Of a DNA stretch of 64,000 nt, positions 1 through 11,943 are shown in pieces. The stretch is taken from positions 13,842,434 to 13,906,433 of the forward strand of contig NC_068934.1 of the NCBI RefSeq assembly GCF_023091745.1. Reading direction: 5' to 3'. Position 1 is the first letter of the stretch, and each line of letters begins with the position of its first letter. Position numbers and translations under genes: made by a program. This DNA comes from Budorcas taxicolor. Its lineage: Eukaryota > Chordata > Mammalia > Artiodactyla > Bovidae. The notes below the pieces were generated by a model that was given only the letters and a program-made list of their open reading frames with translations, was not told the origin of the DNA and did no database searches.

Positions 1-1430
1 AAGGAGACTTTTGAATTGAAATAAAAGGCTAGATTCTTAGACAGAGTCACACTACCTCATACCCTGGTCTGTACCCTGAATTGTGTTGGTGATTGAATAA
101 CAAAACAGGCCAGTGATGGCGGGACATACTGGAGCAGTTTCCCAAATATATTTCTAGGGACTGTTTGTTTCAGGAGAGCTTCTCAAATAAACTAGATACT
201 TGCTGCATTGATACATCCCCTCTTGGGAGATTCATAATGTACACCAGCATCTAAAAGCATCTAAGCAATGTCACAGTAAGGAAAATTTGTTCAGTTTTGT
301 TTAAAGGTTAAGCTGACAAATTTATTTGCACAGAGAAGGTGGTTTTTCCCTTGAAATGCCTACTGTCATCTATTCTTTCTCTTCCTCCTAAGGAAAGAGG
401 AATTTCATTAGGGGCTGGTGTCTGTCTCCATATAAAAGGGACTTACACACGGATGTCTCTTCCAGTCCTTCCCCACCTTCTATAGCTCTGGGTAGAGCAG
501 ACATGGGCTGCTATGCTTTGGTGGCCTTAGAGAGTTCTTGGTCAGTCTGAAGCAAAGCGTCAACTTAAAAACCATTGAGCAGATGCAAATACACGCTTAT
601 GTGAGATGCCAGAGTGAGCAGATGACAACAGGCAAAAAAAAATCACATCATCTACATCTCAGTGAACATCCGTGTGGACAGAATATTTTCAGGTCCAGTC
701 AGTGTTCGCCTCCAGTGCCTTAATTTGAAAGTGACTCATGCTTTCCTCCCACACTTACATGCAACTCAATGAATTGAAAGAAGTCTTGTCATTCAAATTC
801 TGAACTCACTGGAGGGAAAAACCAGAAGAACTGGACCAAAGCCATTCTTTATCTTCAGTCATATGTGTCCTTGAAGTAAAATTCAAGGTCAGAGGTAGAA
901 AAGTAAAGTTTAATGTTTTTGCATCCCTGAATTTATGGACTGTGAAAATATCATACATTGTATACATTTCACATTAGGATCTTTTGGTACCATTCCCACA
1001 GTTCTAGAAAATTGGCCACTTAATTGATACATTAAAATTATGTTTTGAAAATTATCCTATTTGTATAAAAAAGGATAAGGCATGATTCTTCTTTTCAAGT
1101 GTTCCTAGACCAGTGACAGACACAGAAATTGTAACAGATGCCCAATTGAGGATAGAAGTTGGCTCTACTATATTGATCAGTGAGGAAATTTGGAGAAGGA
1201 ATCTCTTTTGTAGTAGGAAAGAAGGGCATTGAATTTATCCAGTAGAAACATAATGAATTAAAGTAATAAGTTAAGAAAAATGAACAAGTTTATAAGACCT
1301 GGTAGAAAGATAAAAACAAAGCTAGAAGGATGTCTTACTTTCTTCAAACTCTGTGAATAAAGGGAACAGGGTCATAGAGTTTTACTGACTAAAATTAAGA
1401 ATCCCATAATCTCTGAATTGTCATATACCA
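1..1430. other. Unique AT-rich sequence, no gene recognised
   Basis: No repeat family or coding exon is recognisable. The only open frames are short and lack any domain. A TATA-like run (ATATAAAAGGG, about 431-441) lies ahead of a pyrimidine-rich stretch, but no exon or CpG enrichment follows, so I do not call a promoter. Confidence 0.5.
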
Positions 1431-2200
1431 TGTTACCCAGTGGAACATGGTGGGCCTGGTGAGGCCAGGCCAAACCACAGTGAGAACAAACCAATTGAAA
1501 CACTGGAGTTTGGAGCTGAAAAGGATTTATTGCAGAGCCATGCAAGGAGACGTTTCATGCTTCCCCCCAAATCCTGAACTCTCTGAAGGGTTTCAAGAAA
1601 GCGTTTTTTAAAGGCAAGGTGAGGGAGTGGTGTGGTTGGTTGTTGGGAACTTCTTGGTGTGGGAATCCTTTGTTTCTGTAGATATCCATAGAGGTCAGAT
1701 CGCAATTTTCCTATAAAACTCTAACAAGACAAATGTTCTCTGTTCTGCAACTTTTTATCTCTATATGGATGGAAAAGTGTCCTACCTTTAGAGGCCAGAG
1801 CCTTGAGAATGGGCTGTCCTGTACATTTCAAGCTATAGGCAACATTCTTAACTCTAAGCAAAAGCAATAGAGTGCAAAAGCTAAAGTAAAAGAAACATCT
1901 AGTATGGAGTCAGCTTTGTTCTTTTCCTTTACAACCATTCCTGATTGCCCTGGCCCTGGGTCCTCCAACTTATGATGATCGTATAATAAGACAGATGAGA
2001 TGCCGGTGAAGAATGCAAGAGAGTGTAGCCATGTGCTAGAGAAACTGTTTTGATAAAAAGTGAGAACAGATTTAGGAGAAACTTGCCGCAGAGCATAGGT
2101 AGGGGATAATGTGAAGGATGCACTAAAAGGCTAACTTGTCTGACTGGAGGGCCTCTGTAAATAGTGCCTGCTTTTAGTTCCTCCCACTGATTTGCTTACA
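1431..2200 (-). mobile_element. LTR-like block, probably a solo retroviral LTR
   Basis: Read on the minus strand, the block has LTR order: a TTTAAAAAACGC TATA-like box near 1600, then AATAAA near 1530 in a lysine-tRNA-free, R-like setting, then a U5-like tail ending in TAACA at 1431. The opposite edge begins TGTAAGC, so the two ends form an imperfect TG...CA inverted pair. The phrase around the AATAAA (a GGATTTATTGCAG-type string on the plus strand) resembles bovine BTLTR-type LTRs. No matching target duplication was found at the chosen edges, and no polypurine tract adjoins, so the borders and class are uncertain. Confidence 0.4.
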
Positions 2201-4029
2201 TGGAGAGTCGGTAAGTCAGAGAAAATATATATTGGTGTGTTCTTGTCTATCCCTTCCATTGGGGTTGGTACCTGGAATGGACTTGAGAATACAGAAAGCC
2301 TAGCAGTTCCTGATGTTACTTCTATATAATTTGTTTGGGAAATAACTGATATCAGCAGCCTTTTATTGACCCCGTTGTCCCTTGCATTGGCCCTTGTAAA
2401 CTGAAATCATCTGAATGGGATGTATGATTAGATAATGGCATATGTGACTTGGTGTTTGAGTAGGGTGTGAGCTGATCACTGAGGAGAGATTCTTATCCCG
2501 GCTCAACCAACAGGAGCTGCCAGAGATGCAATTCACTTGCATGCAGGTATCTCAGGGATGACTCCTTCTGGAATTCTCAAAGGAATAGTCTCTCTCAAGC
2601 CATATATGTTTGATTTAATACAGATTTGGTTTTGGAAATGCATGTAGCTTTCATGTCCATAAAGAGACCTGCAAAGAGTTAATTCAGTGACTAGATTTGT
2701 AATTGCTTATAGCAAGTGAAGGGTCTCTCATACATGGAAAAGTGTGGGGAGGGGTGGCAGCAAGTTAATAGGATTTGTCTGCAAGGTTTGGACAATATAT
2801 AAATTAGAATGAATCAAAAATTACTGTAAGACAAGAAAGCCAGGGATGACTGTATTGACAGCATCTTTGTAAGTCCAGTATCTATATCACCAGCTTCAAG
2901 AAGATCTTGTGCTGAGTCTAAGAGAAAGTATAGGAGGACCAACTGGAAGGAGCATCCCTGGAGGGAAGAAAAATTTTTATGGAAGTTTTCATGGCCAGAA
3001 AGTATATACACTTGTTAGTCTTGACCTCTGAGTGTAGTCATCAACCCAGGGTGAAAAACCAGCCGACACAGTCCCAGGCAGTGTCCATGAGAGCAGGGAG
3101 GTAGTCTGTAAGCCATAAGGTAGATGTTCTGGCAGATTGCTTGAGCCCTGCCTCCCTGACGTGGGACCACTGGTACTCTTGCAGGAGTTCAGGGTGAGAA
3201 AGAGAGCAAGAGCCTCCAGGGGGAGTGGCATCACAGCTTCACAGATAAACTCTAAAATTATCCCAGAGATAATTTTTTTCTTCCAAAATTTTAGTTTTGA
3301 GAAAAAGAACCCTGATAATTATTGTTGTTCTTGTCTATCCACTCCTCCTACTCTCTCTTTGCTCTAATTCAGCAGGTTTGTTATTCATAATACACATGTG
3401 TGCTTGAAACATATTAATAAAATACTGTGACATCAAATAGGGCATGGTATATAATAATATCCTCATCATACCAAGATCATCTAAATTTAGTATTTCAGGG
3501 AAGTATGAGCTTTCTTAAAAACAGTAAATCTCTTAATTTAAAAAATTTTCACAAGTACAACCACTAGATAGACCACAGCAACCATACACCTTTTATAAAC
3601 AAAGTTCAGTTAAATGATATTTAACAGCTCATCAGTGACAATGCTATGTTCCCACTTAATTCAACTATGAAGCCATTAAACAATATATATATTTTTAAAT
3701 CCAACTAGTTTCCAGTGTTTGTACAAATGAGAATTGCAAGGCTTCTTGTTGCCTGGAAGGAGAGAGATTTAACACACATTTTATGACAAAATATTAACAG
3801 TTAAATCTTGACTTGGAACCAGCTTTAAAGAGCATCTTTTGGAAAATAATCAACGAAGTCAGAGCTTTTGTTAACCGACTTCATTAACCTCTAAACTGTC
3901 GACATTTAAAAAATTTCCCTTGTTTTGTGGTCTTAGTTTTGCTGACAATTCACACTCTCTGCCAAAGAAATTATAATTTTGCAACATTGCAGATACGAGA
4001 TACTATGATTCTCAATGCCTCTGAAGTGG
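2201..4029. other. Unassigned sequence, possibly old ERV-derived in part
   Basis: No gene is recognised. Minus-strand frames around 2814-3234 (65 and 81 codons) look compositionally protein-like but show no motif I can name. Given the LTR-like block to the left they could be eroded retroviral sequence. The stretch from 3240 to 4029 is AT-rich with nothing recognisable. Confidence 0.35.
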
Positions 4030-4585
4030 GAATCAATGTTAAAAATGACTGAACAGCGAAGGAAACCATTGACAAAACAAAATCAGCCTGTTTAATGGGA
4101 GAAGATATTTGCAGATGACGTGACTGATAAGGGATTAATATCCAACATATGTAAACAGCTCATACAACTGAATGTCAAAACAACGCAAAACAGCAAATAA
4201 TCCAATTAAAAATTGGGCAAAAGAACTGAATAAATGTTTTTTCAAAGAGGACATGTTTATGGCCAATAGGAACATGAAAAGATGCTCAACATTGACGGGT
4301 GGCCGAAATAGCTCAGTTGGGAGAGCATTAGACAGAAGATGCTCAACATCACTAGTTATCAGGGCAATGCAAATCAAAACCACAATGATATATTACCTCA
4401 CACCTGTCAGGACGCCCATCATTACAAAGAACACAGCAAATGCTGGCTGGGATGTGGAGTAAAGGGAAACGTTGAATGTTACTTGTGGGAATGTAAATTG
4501 GTGCAGCCATTGTGGAAAACAATATGGAGGTTTCTAAAAAACCTAAAAATAGAATTGCCATATGATCCTAGTGGCCGAATCATAA
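4030..4585 (+). mobile_element. Old L1 fragment, ORF2 C-terminal part
   Basis: The plus strand matches the conserved 3' part of mammalian L1 ORF2. It runs from the GGATTAATATCCAA region through the KRCSTS-like segment to the C-terminal cysteine region and the WRFLKNLKIELPYDP-like end. Two frames are needed to follow it, so it is a dead copy. It is truncated at both ends and has no poly(A) tail. A 43-bp insertion carrying a tRNA-Phe half interrupts it at 4293. Confidence 0.85.
4293..4340 (+). pseudogene. tRNA-Phe 5' half inserted in L1, with target duplication
   Basis: From 4302 the sequence follows mammalian tRNA-Phe(GAA) from its first base: acceptor strand GCCGAAA, a full D arm including the A-box TAGCTCAGTTGG, then the anticodon stem. 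It stops in or just past the anticodon loop, with only small differences (a G to A and a T to A). The 14-bp L1 string AAGATGCTCAACAT occurs on both sides (4279-4292 and 4336-4349), so the net insert is 43 bp (4293-4335); the last tRNA-matching bases overlap the second copy. Nine bases (TGACGGGTG) precede tRNA position 1 and could be a pre-tRNA leader or untemplated. There is no T arm, B box, CCA or poly(A), so it cannot be a working gene. It fits the class of tailless retropseudogenes. Confidence 0.88.
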
Positions 4586-4919
4586 TAATTTGAAAACAGG
4601 AAATGACAATTATGGTCAATAGAGTTAAACTGAATCTTGTGAATGCTCCATGAATTCATGATAAAGCAGAAATAGAAATGTTAACACAGATGAGCTAAAG
4701 ATGGCTTTTCCAATATTGTGCATAAACATGGCATATATGGACCAACTTAAATTCTGTGAGTTTTAAGCTGAATTTTAGACTAACAGGTTATTAATCAGAA
4801 ATAATGGTCAAATGAGAAATGAGAGGAATTCTGATGAGAGCATACAGATTTGGAAAGTAATGACATAGTGTTTTTATTAAGGTGAAAAGCTTTGAAACGT
4901 ATGTAAAATTTAGAAACAT
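4586..4919. other. Unassigned AT-rich spacer
   Basis: Nothing recognisable lies between the old L1 fragment and the target duplication of the BOV-A2 SINE. Confidence 0.5.
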
Positions 4920-4930
4920 GTTGAGTATAT

Positions 4931-5198
4931 GCTGCTGCTAAGTCGCTTCAGTCGTGTCCGACTCTGCGACCCCATAGATGGCAGCCCACCAGGCTCCGCC
5001 GTCCCTGGGATTCTCCAGGCAAGAACACTGGAGTGGGTTGCCATTTCCTTCGCCAATGCGTGAAAGTGAAAAGTGAAAGTGAAGTCGCTCAGTCGCGTCC
5101 AACTCTCAGCGACCCCATGGACTGCAGCCCACCAGGCTCCTCCATCCATGGGATTTTCCAGGTAAGAGTACTGGACTGGGGTGCCATTGCCTTCTCCG
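4931..5198 (-). mobile_element. BOV-A2 SINE (dimeric)
   Basis: Two related Bov-A monomers lie head to tail on the minus strand, joined by the GTGAAAGTGAAAAGTGAAAG linker, with a CTG-type tail at the left. The 11-bp duplication GTTGAGTATAT flanks it exactly (4920-4930 and 5199-5209). It is non-autonomous and BovB-mobilised, and appears intact and relatively young. Confidence 0.95.
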
Positions 5199-5209
5199 GT
5201 TGAGTATAT

Positions 5210-6559
5210 AGTACTGATCCAAAGAAGAATTCAGTGGGAAACTATTTTTTAGCAGATAGGGCAGCTGTCAGTGTTAGCAGACATAAATGAATTGCTAGTA
5301 AATCTAAAGCAAAAGAGAAATGTAGATATTAGTAAAAACTTATGGAGTAAGAGAACAAACAAGGATACTGGAAGAATAGTGGGCTATGTGAATCAAGGGA
5401 TCAAGTAAACGTATTGCTGGGCCAACTAGTGTGATTCTTCATTAAATGCATTTTTCTTTAAAACCCTAAATGTAACATGGCTCACTCCTACACTTGGCAA
5501 CGTTTATCTTAGACTTCTTTCTCTGCCTCTTCTATTGGCTAGTGGTGTTTTGACAATCCATAGCACTAAGTGGGAGAGAAGCAGAAGTCAGCATTGTGTG
5601 TGGTATACAATGAGACACAAAGGAGGAAGTATTGAACTAGAGTTCATAGGAGCGTCATCAAGTTGGTGGCACTTTATGTTTGGAACCTAAAGAATGAATA
5701 GGCATCCTCTGTCCTAACAGTGAAAGGTTGAGGGAAGGAAGAGAAAACTTTCCAAGGAGGAAGCATGGTATTTGCAGACAGGAAGGTGAGAAATGCAGGA
5801 TACAATCGAGGAACTTAAACTTTTTGGAAAGTTTAGGGTATAGGATTCCAAGCAGAGGGAGATACGAGGTATCTTTCATATGGTGAGAGGCCTTGCATGC
5901 TGGTGCAAAGCAGTTAGGACTTACAAGTATTGTGCTGAGGAAAAGTGAATAGATTTAACTAGCTTCTAATATTTGCACATGCAAACTATATTTTAACCTC
6001 AAGCTATAAAATCCCAAATTCACTGTACCTTTCATTGCAAACATAAAAAACCAATATTCATCTTAACTTTAAAAAAACCTGGAAGGTACACAGGAGGTTC
6101 ATTTACATTTTAAAGAAATCAATATGAACTCTTCTATTGATGTAGACAATTCAAATTAAGCTCCAGCTAAAATAAAACAAATGAAATCAATTACATACCA
6201 CAGGCTAACTTTACAGAGCATCCTCTCCTGTCTTTACAGGGTCTCTTACTCCACACAGTTGCCAATTGAGAACATTTCTTCTGTTCTGAGAAATCTGCAT
6301 GAACAAGGCATAGTTTACGATCTTTTAAGGCCGTAAATGTATGGCCAAAAACTTCATACAGGAATGGAGTCACTTTTTTTAATGTCTGCTCTTGACTACA
6401 GTCTTAGTAATAAACATTTGGTTCCCTCCTTTTTATCTCTTTGAAAAAAATAGAACAACATACCTGAAGATTCTCTGATTTTAATTACCCAGGAATAAAC
6501 TATTGGATATTAACTGTAACTCAACCACATTATTTTTTCTTTAGTGTTCATAGACACCT
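5210..6559. other. Unique sequence, no gene recognised
   Basis: Repeat-poor stretch with only short frames and no splice-flanked exon that I can support. Nothing else stands out. Confidence 0.45.
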
Positions 6560-6720
6560 AATGGAGTAGGTATTATCATCAGCTTGCAAATAAGGGACCC
6601 AATGCTTAAAGAATTTGTGTATCCAAAGTCACACAGGAATGGATGTGTCTGTCAACTTGAAAGTACATTATCTTTTCACTGCACTGTGCTACTAAACACT
6701 ATAGAGAGACAAGCAGTTGA
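6560..6720 (-). repeat. MIR SINE
   Basis: Old, diverged match to the reverse complement of MIR: the TAGGTATTATCATC block, the CCAAAGTCACACAG core and the CACTGCACTGTGCTAC end occur in order. Confidence 0.7.
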
Positions 6721-7129
6721 CAGTGTTACTGGGAAGGTTATGACATCATAGAGATGTTATACTAAGCTGCTAAGCTCTAGGGTTACCAGGCCTGAGTGAT
6801 ACTTTCTCAGTCTGTCTTCCAGAGTCTCATAGGGAGTTAATGTCCTACTGCTCTCTTTGTTTTTTATTCCTGAGAGTGTTTTCATGACCTCATTTCAAAA
6901 GGAGGAGAACAGAGTATAGAGAAGTTTAGAATTTAATAACCTACGAAGGGTCTTAGAGGGATTGCTGGAAAATGCATCTAGTTGTTTTAATCAGTGATAA
7001 CTAAGGTTTCAAGATTATGAAAAAAAAATTTCTAACTCTCAAGCAGGGATTCTAGACAAAAGCGACTTCTGCAGTTAGGGGTCAAGCTATAGGCTTTTAC
7101 TACCACTAGGGTCCATTAATAAAGATGGA
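6721..7129. other. Unassigned sequence
   Basis: No gene or clear repeat seen. A short A-tract lies at about 7021-7028. Confidence 0.4.
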
Positions 7130-7230
7130 AAAGAACCAACATCAACTATGATGTGCCAGCAAGATCCTGCTCTTGATACTTGATGTATAGTAGATCTAAT
7201 TCTCCCAGCAACCTAAAGAAAAAAGTACTC
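7130..7230 (-). repeat. MIR fragment
   Basis: The order ATGTGCCAG, then TCTAATTCTCCCAGCAACC, fits the 3' part of MIR on the minus strand. It is diverged and short, so the call is moderate. Confidence 0.55.
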
Positions 7231-8063
7231 TTAGCTTAGTTTTTAAAAATAAACTTTATTTTTTTAGAGTAGTTTTAGGTTTTTAGCAAAACTGAGCAGC
7301 AAGTCCAGAGTTTTGATCCTTCACGTGCACAGCCTCCTGTAGTGTCAAGGTCTTGCTCTACGAATGTACATTTGTTAACAATCCATGAACCTACATGGAT
7401 ATATGATTATCACATAAAGTCCATAGGCTACACCAGAGTTCATCCTTGGTGTTTTTCATTTTATGGGCTTTGACAAATGAATGACATATATCCACCATTA
7501 TAATATCATGCAAATTTGTTTAATTGCCCTGCAAATCCTCTGTGGTCTGCCTATTCACATCCATCCTTCTTCCCTAGACCCTGACAGTCTTTTCCAGAAT
7601 TTCATCTCTTTGGAATCATATGGTTTGTAACATTTTCAGATTGGGTTCTTTCACTTAGATATATGTGTTGAGTCTTTTCATGGCTTGATAGCTCATTTCA
7701 TTTTAGTGATGAATAATGTTTCACTGTCTGGAGGTACCACAGTTTTTTATCCATTAACCTACTGAAGAATATTCTTGATTGCTTCTTAGTTTTGGCAGTT
7801 ATGAAGGAAATTGATATAAATATTTTCTGGGCAGGTTTTTGTGTTGACATTAGTTTTCAGCTCATTTGGGTAAATACCAAGAAGCACAATTGCTGTATCG
7901 TATGGTAAAAGTGTGCTTACTTTTGTAGGAAATTGTCAGACTGTCTTCCAGAGTGAGTATACCATTTTACATTCCCACGAGCGATCAGTGAAAGTCCCTG
8001 CTGCTCCACACATTCATCAGCAGTTGGTATTGTCAGTGTTTTAGATTTTAGCCATTCTAATCT

Positions 8064-8282
8064 AGGATGGGCTTCCCACATGGCACAGTGGTGAAGAATC
8101 CACCTGTCCTTGTAGGCTACACAAGAGACATGGATTTGATCCTTGGATTGGGAAGAACCCCCTGGAGTAGGAAAAGGCAATCCACTCCAGTACTCTTGCC
8201 TGAAAAATTCCATGGACAAAGGAGCCTGGTGAGCTACAGTCTATGGGCTCACAAAGACACAACTGAGCACACACTCAATCTT
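8064..8282 (+). mobile_element. Bov-tA SINE
   Basis: A tRNA-Glu-like head (GGGCTTCCCACATGGCACAG) is followed by the Bov-A body with CCACTCCAGTACTCTTGCCTG and the ACTGAGCACA end. It sits inside the old L1, which resumes after it. Moderately diverged. Confidence 0.9.
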
Positions 8283-8790
8283 CTGTGATGGTGTCTCACT
8301 TTTAATTTGTAACTTCTGAATGCTGTATGCTGTTGATCATCTTCTCATATAAAAACTTGACATCTGTATATCTTTGTGAAGTGTCAGGTCTTTAGCCTAT
8401 TTCTAGGTGGGTTGCTCATTTTCTAATTATTGAATTTTAAGTTTTTTAAATATATATTTTGGATAATAGTCCTTTATCAGATGTCTTGTGCAAATGTTCC
8501 CCGCCCCCCCAGTCTCTGGTGAATCTTCTCATTCCTTTGACATTGTCTTTCACAGAGCAAAAGTTTTTAATTTTAATGAAGCTCAGTTTATCAGTTATTT
8601 CTATAATGGATAATGCCTTTGCTATCTATAAAGTCATTGCCTTGTCCAAGGTCATCCAGATTTTCTCTTATGCTATCCCTTAGGAGTTTTAAAATTTTAC
8701 CTTTTATATTTAGGTCTATGATCCATTTTGAATTAATTTTTGTGAAAGGTGTAAGGTCTGTCTGGATTCCTTTTTAGTTTAGTTTCTTTT

Positions 8791-8875
8791 TTATTTTAAA
8801 CTGTTTATTTTGTATTGGGATAGAGTTGATTAACAATGTTGTGAGTTTCAGGTGAACAGCAAAGGGATTAAGCCA
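8791..8875 (-). mobile_element. 85-bp L1 3'-end stub with target duplication
   Basis: The sequence matches the last bases of an artiodactyl L1 3' UTR (TTGTATTGGGATAGAGTTGA and GGTGAACAGCAAAG on the plus strand). The 13-bp string TTTAGTTTCTTTT occurs on both sides (8778-8790 and 8876-8888). It is an extreme 5' truncation. Confidence 0.85.
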
Positions 8876-9280
8876 TTTAGTTTCTTTTCTTTTTTTTTTG
8901 TCCCATGTGACTTTCCAGGTCCAATACCAGCTGTTGAAAACTCTCTTTATTCTATTTATTGAGTTTACTGATATGTCAGCTATGAGGCTACCCATATTTA
9001 TGTGGGTCTATTTCTGGGGGTCTTTCTTCTGATCTATTTGTCTGTCCTTTTGCCACTACCATGCTATCTTGATTACTGTAGCTTGATAGTAAGTCTTGAA
9101 GTTGGGTAGTGCCAGTTCTCCAACTTTCTTCTCCTTTGATGTTGTGTTGACTCTTCTGGATCATTTCCCTTTCCATATAAACTTTAGAAACAGCTTGTTG
9201 ATATCCACAGAATAACTTACTGAGATTTGATTTGGATCACAATGAATCTATAGATTAAGCTGGGAAGAACTGACATCTTT

Positions 9281-10893
9281 TTTTTTTTCTTATTTCACTT
9301 GCAATATTGTTTTATTTTATTTTATTTTTTATAATTTTAAAATCTTAAATTCTTACATGCGTTCCCAAACATGAACCCCCCTCCCACCTCCCTCCCCATA
9401 ACATCTCTCTGGGTCATCCCCATGCACCAGCCCCAAGCATGCTGTATCCTGGGTCAGACATAGACTGGCGATTCAATTCTTACATGATAGTATACATGTT
9501 AGAATGCCATTCTCCCAAATCATCCCACCCTCTCCCTCTCCCTCTGAGTCCAAAAGTCCGTTATACACATCTGTGTCTCCTTTGCTGTCCTGCATACAGG
9601 GTCATCATTGCCATCTTTCTAAATTCCATATATATGTGTTAGTATACTGTATTGGTGTTTTTCTTTCTGGCTTACTTCACTCTGTATAATCGGCTCCAGT
9701 TTCATCCATCTCATCAGAACTGATTCAAATGAATTCTTTTTAACGGCTGAGTAATACTCCATTGTGTATATGTACCACTGCTTTCTTATCCATTCATCTG
9801 CTGATGGACATCTAGGTTGTTTCCATGTCCTGGCTATTATAAACACTGCTGCAATGAACATTGGGGTACATGTGTCTCTTTCAATTCTGGTTTCCTCGGT
9901 GTGTATGCCCAGCAGTGGGATTGCTGGGGCATACGGTAGTTCTATTTGCAATTTTTTAAGGAATCTCCACACTGTTCTCCATAGTGGCTGTACTAGTTTG
10001 CATTCCCACCAACAGTGTAGGAGGGTTCCCTTTTCTCCACACCCTCTCCAGCATTTATTGCTTGCAGATTTTTGGATCGCAGCCATTCTGACTGGTGTGA
10101 AGTGGTACCTCATTGTGGTTTTGATTTGCATTTCTCTGATAATGAGTGATGTTGAGCATCTTTTCATGTGTCTGTTAGCCATCCGTATGTCTTCTTTGGA
10201 GAAATGTCTATTTAGTTCTTTGGCCCATTTTTTGATTGGGTCGTTTATTTTTCTGGAATTGAGCTGCATGAGTTGCTTGTATATTTTTGAGATTAGTTGT
10301 TTGTCAGTTGCTTCATTTGTTATTATTTTCTCCCATTCAGAAGGCTGTCTTTTCACCTTGCTTATAGTTTCCTTTGTTGTGCAGAAGCTTTTAATTTTAA
10401 TTAGATCCCATTTGTTTATTTTTGCTTTTATTTCCAGAATTCTGGGAGGTGGATCATAGAGGATCCTGCTGAGATTTATGTCTGAGAGTGTTTTGCCTAT
10501 GTTCTCCTCTAGGAGTTTTATAGTTTCTGGTCTTACATTTAGATCTTTAATCCATTTTGAGTTTATTTTTGTGTGCGGTGTTAGAAAGTGATCTAGTTTC
10601 ATTGTTTTACAAGTGGTTGACCAGTTTTCCCAGCACCACTTGTTAAAGAGATTGTCTTTACTCCATTGTATATTCTTGCCTCCTTTGTCAAAGATAAGGT
10701 GTCCATATGTGTGTGGATTTATCTCTGGGCTTTCTATTTTGTTCCATTGATCTATATGTCTGTCTTTGTGCCAGTACCATACTGTTTTGATGACTGTGGC
10801 TTTGTAGTAGAGCCTGAAGTCAGGCAAGTTGATTCCTCCAGTTCCATTCTTCTTTCTCAAGGTTGCTTTGGCAATTCGAGGTTTTTTGTATTT
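9281..10893 (-). mobile_element. L1-BT, 5'-truncated (1.6 kb)
   Basis: Bovine-type L1 3' UTR and ORF2 C-terminal part. A T-rich tail lies at the left and a perfect 16-bp duplication, AAGAACTGACATCTTT, flanks it (9265-9280 and 10894-10909). The target is the ancient L1. The open frame and exact duplication suggest a younger insertion than its host. Confidence 0.95.
9619..10893 (-). pseudogene. L1-BT ORF2 C-terminal fragment, open frame
   Basis: About 424 L1-derived codons remain without a stop; the frame runs a few codons further into the flanking target sequence. They cover the end of the reverse transcriptase region (GGINLPDFRLYYKA), the linker domain and the C-terminal cysteine motif (CWRGCGEKGTLLHCWWEC, fitting CX3CX7HX4C). 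The frame ends with the family's usual THIYGI before the 3' UTR. Endonuclease and the catalytic FADD part of the polymerase are missing through 5' truncation. No promoter is left, so no protein is expected. Confidence 0.9.
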
Positions 10894-11825
10894 AAGAACT
10901 GACATCTTTACAGTATTAAATCTTCCTATACATTAACATGGAATATCTCTTCATATACTGTTGTACCATGGTATCTGCTGGGGATTGGTTCCAGGCTACC
11001 AAAAGCCATAGATACTCAAGTATCTTAAAATTGCCTAGTGTTTGTATATAACCTATGTACATCCTCCTGTTTACTTTAATTCATTTCTAGATTGCTTATG
11101 CCAAATATAATACAAATGCTATGTGAATAGCTGTAAATACAATGTAGATGATATGTAAATAATGTCAGTGTGCAGCAAATTCAAGTTTTACTTTTAGAAA
11201 ATTTCTAGAATTTTTTAATAAATATTTTTGATCCATAGGTGGTTGCATCTGTGAATATGAAACATGTAGATATTAAGGCTGAACATATTTAATTTGGGGA
11301 CTTTTTAAAAATAGGGTTTTTTAATTTTTCTCATGCAGGTTGTCTGCATTTAGGTTGAATTTATATCCAAGTATTTCATTTTTGGATGCTGATATAATAG
11401 CATATTTTAAGTTTCAAATTCCACTTGTTCATTGATAGTTTATTGGGAAGTTGTTGATTTTTGTGTATTAAAAAAGTTGAATTCTTCAATCATGCAATAT
11501 TTATGTATTGATTCTAGGAATGTTTATGTTGATTCTTTCGAGTTTTCTGAGTATACAATTACATCATCTGTGAACAAAGATAGTTCTATTTATCTTGCCA
11601 AATATGTGCATCTTTTGTTTCCCATCCATGACTGCATAATGCGTAATTATCTAGAACTACCAGTATGATGTTGAAAAGCAGTGGTGAGGGAATATCTTTC
11701 CTTGTTCCTGATTATCAAATTTCTCACAGTAAGTATAGTGTTTGTTAGGTGTAGGATTTTTGTTGATATCCCTTGTCAAGTTGAGGAAGATGTTTACAGT
11801 CTTTATCTTGGATGGGTGCTGCTGT

Positions 11826-11943
11826 GCCATTCTCAGAAGCTTCAGTCGTGTCCGACTCTTTGCAGTCCTAGAGACTGTAGCCCGCCAGGCTTCTCTGTCC
11901 ATGGGCTTCTTCAGGCAAGAATACTGGCGTGGGTTGCCATTCT
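11826..11943 (-). mobile_element. Bov-A SINE fragment
   Basis: One Bov-A monomer on the minus strand (CAGTCGTGTCCGACTCTTTG through AGGCAAGAATACTGGCGTGG), with no tRNA head. It interrupts the ancient L1. Exact ends are uncertain because TGCCATTCT at both edges is partly family sequence. Confidence 0.85.

Noticed and set aside
4302..4340. Functional tRNA-Phe gene
   Set aside because: Only the 5' half is present; T arm, B box and acceptor 3' strand are missing.
4571..4580. GTGGCCGAA recurs 270 bp after the tRNA-Phe half, at the end of the L1 fragment
   Set aside because: Only nine bases match and no further tRNA sequence follows; treated as chance, though an end-joining scrap cannot be excluded.
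9764..10459. 231-codon plus-strand frame (also similar ones at 19583 and 56925)
   Set aside because: These are antisense readings of L1 ORF2; the real coding strand is minus.
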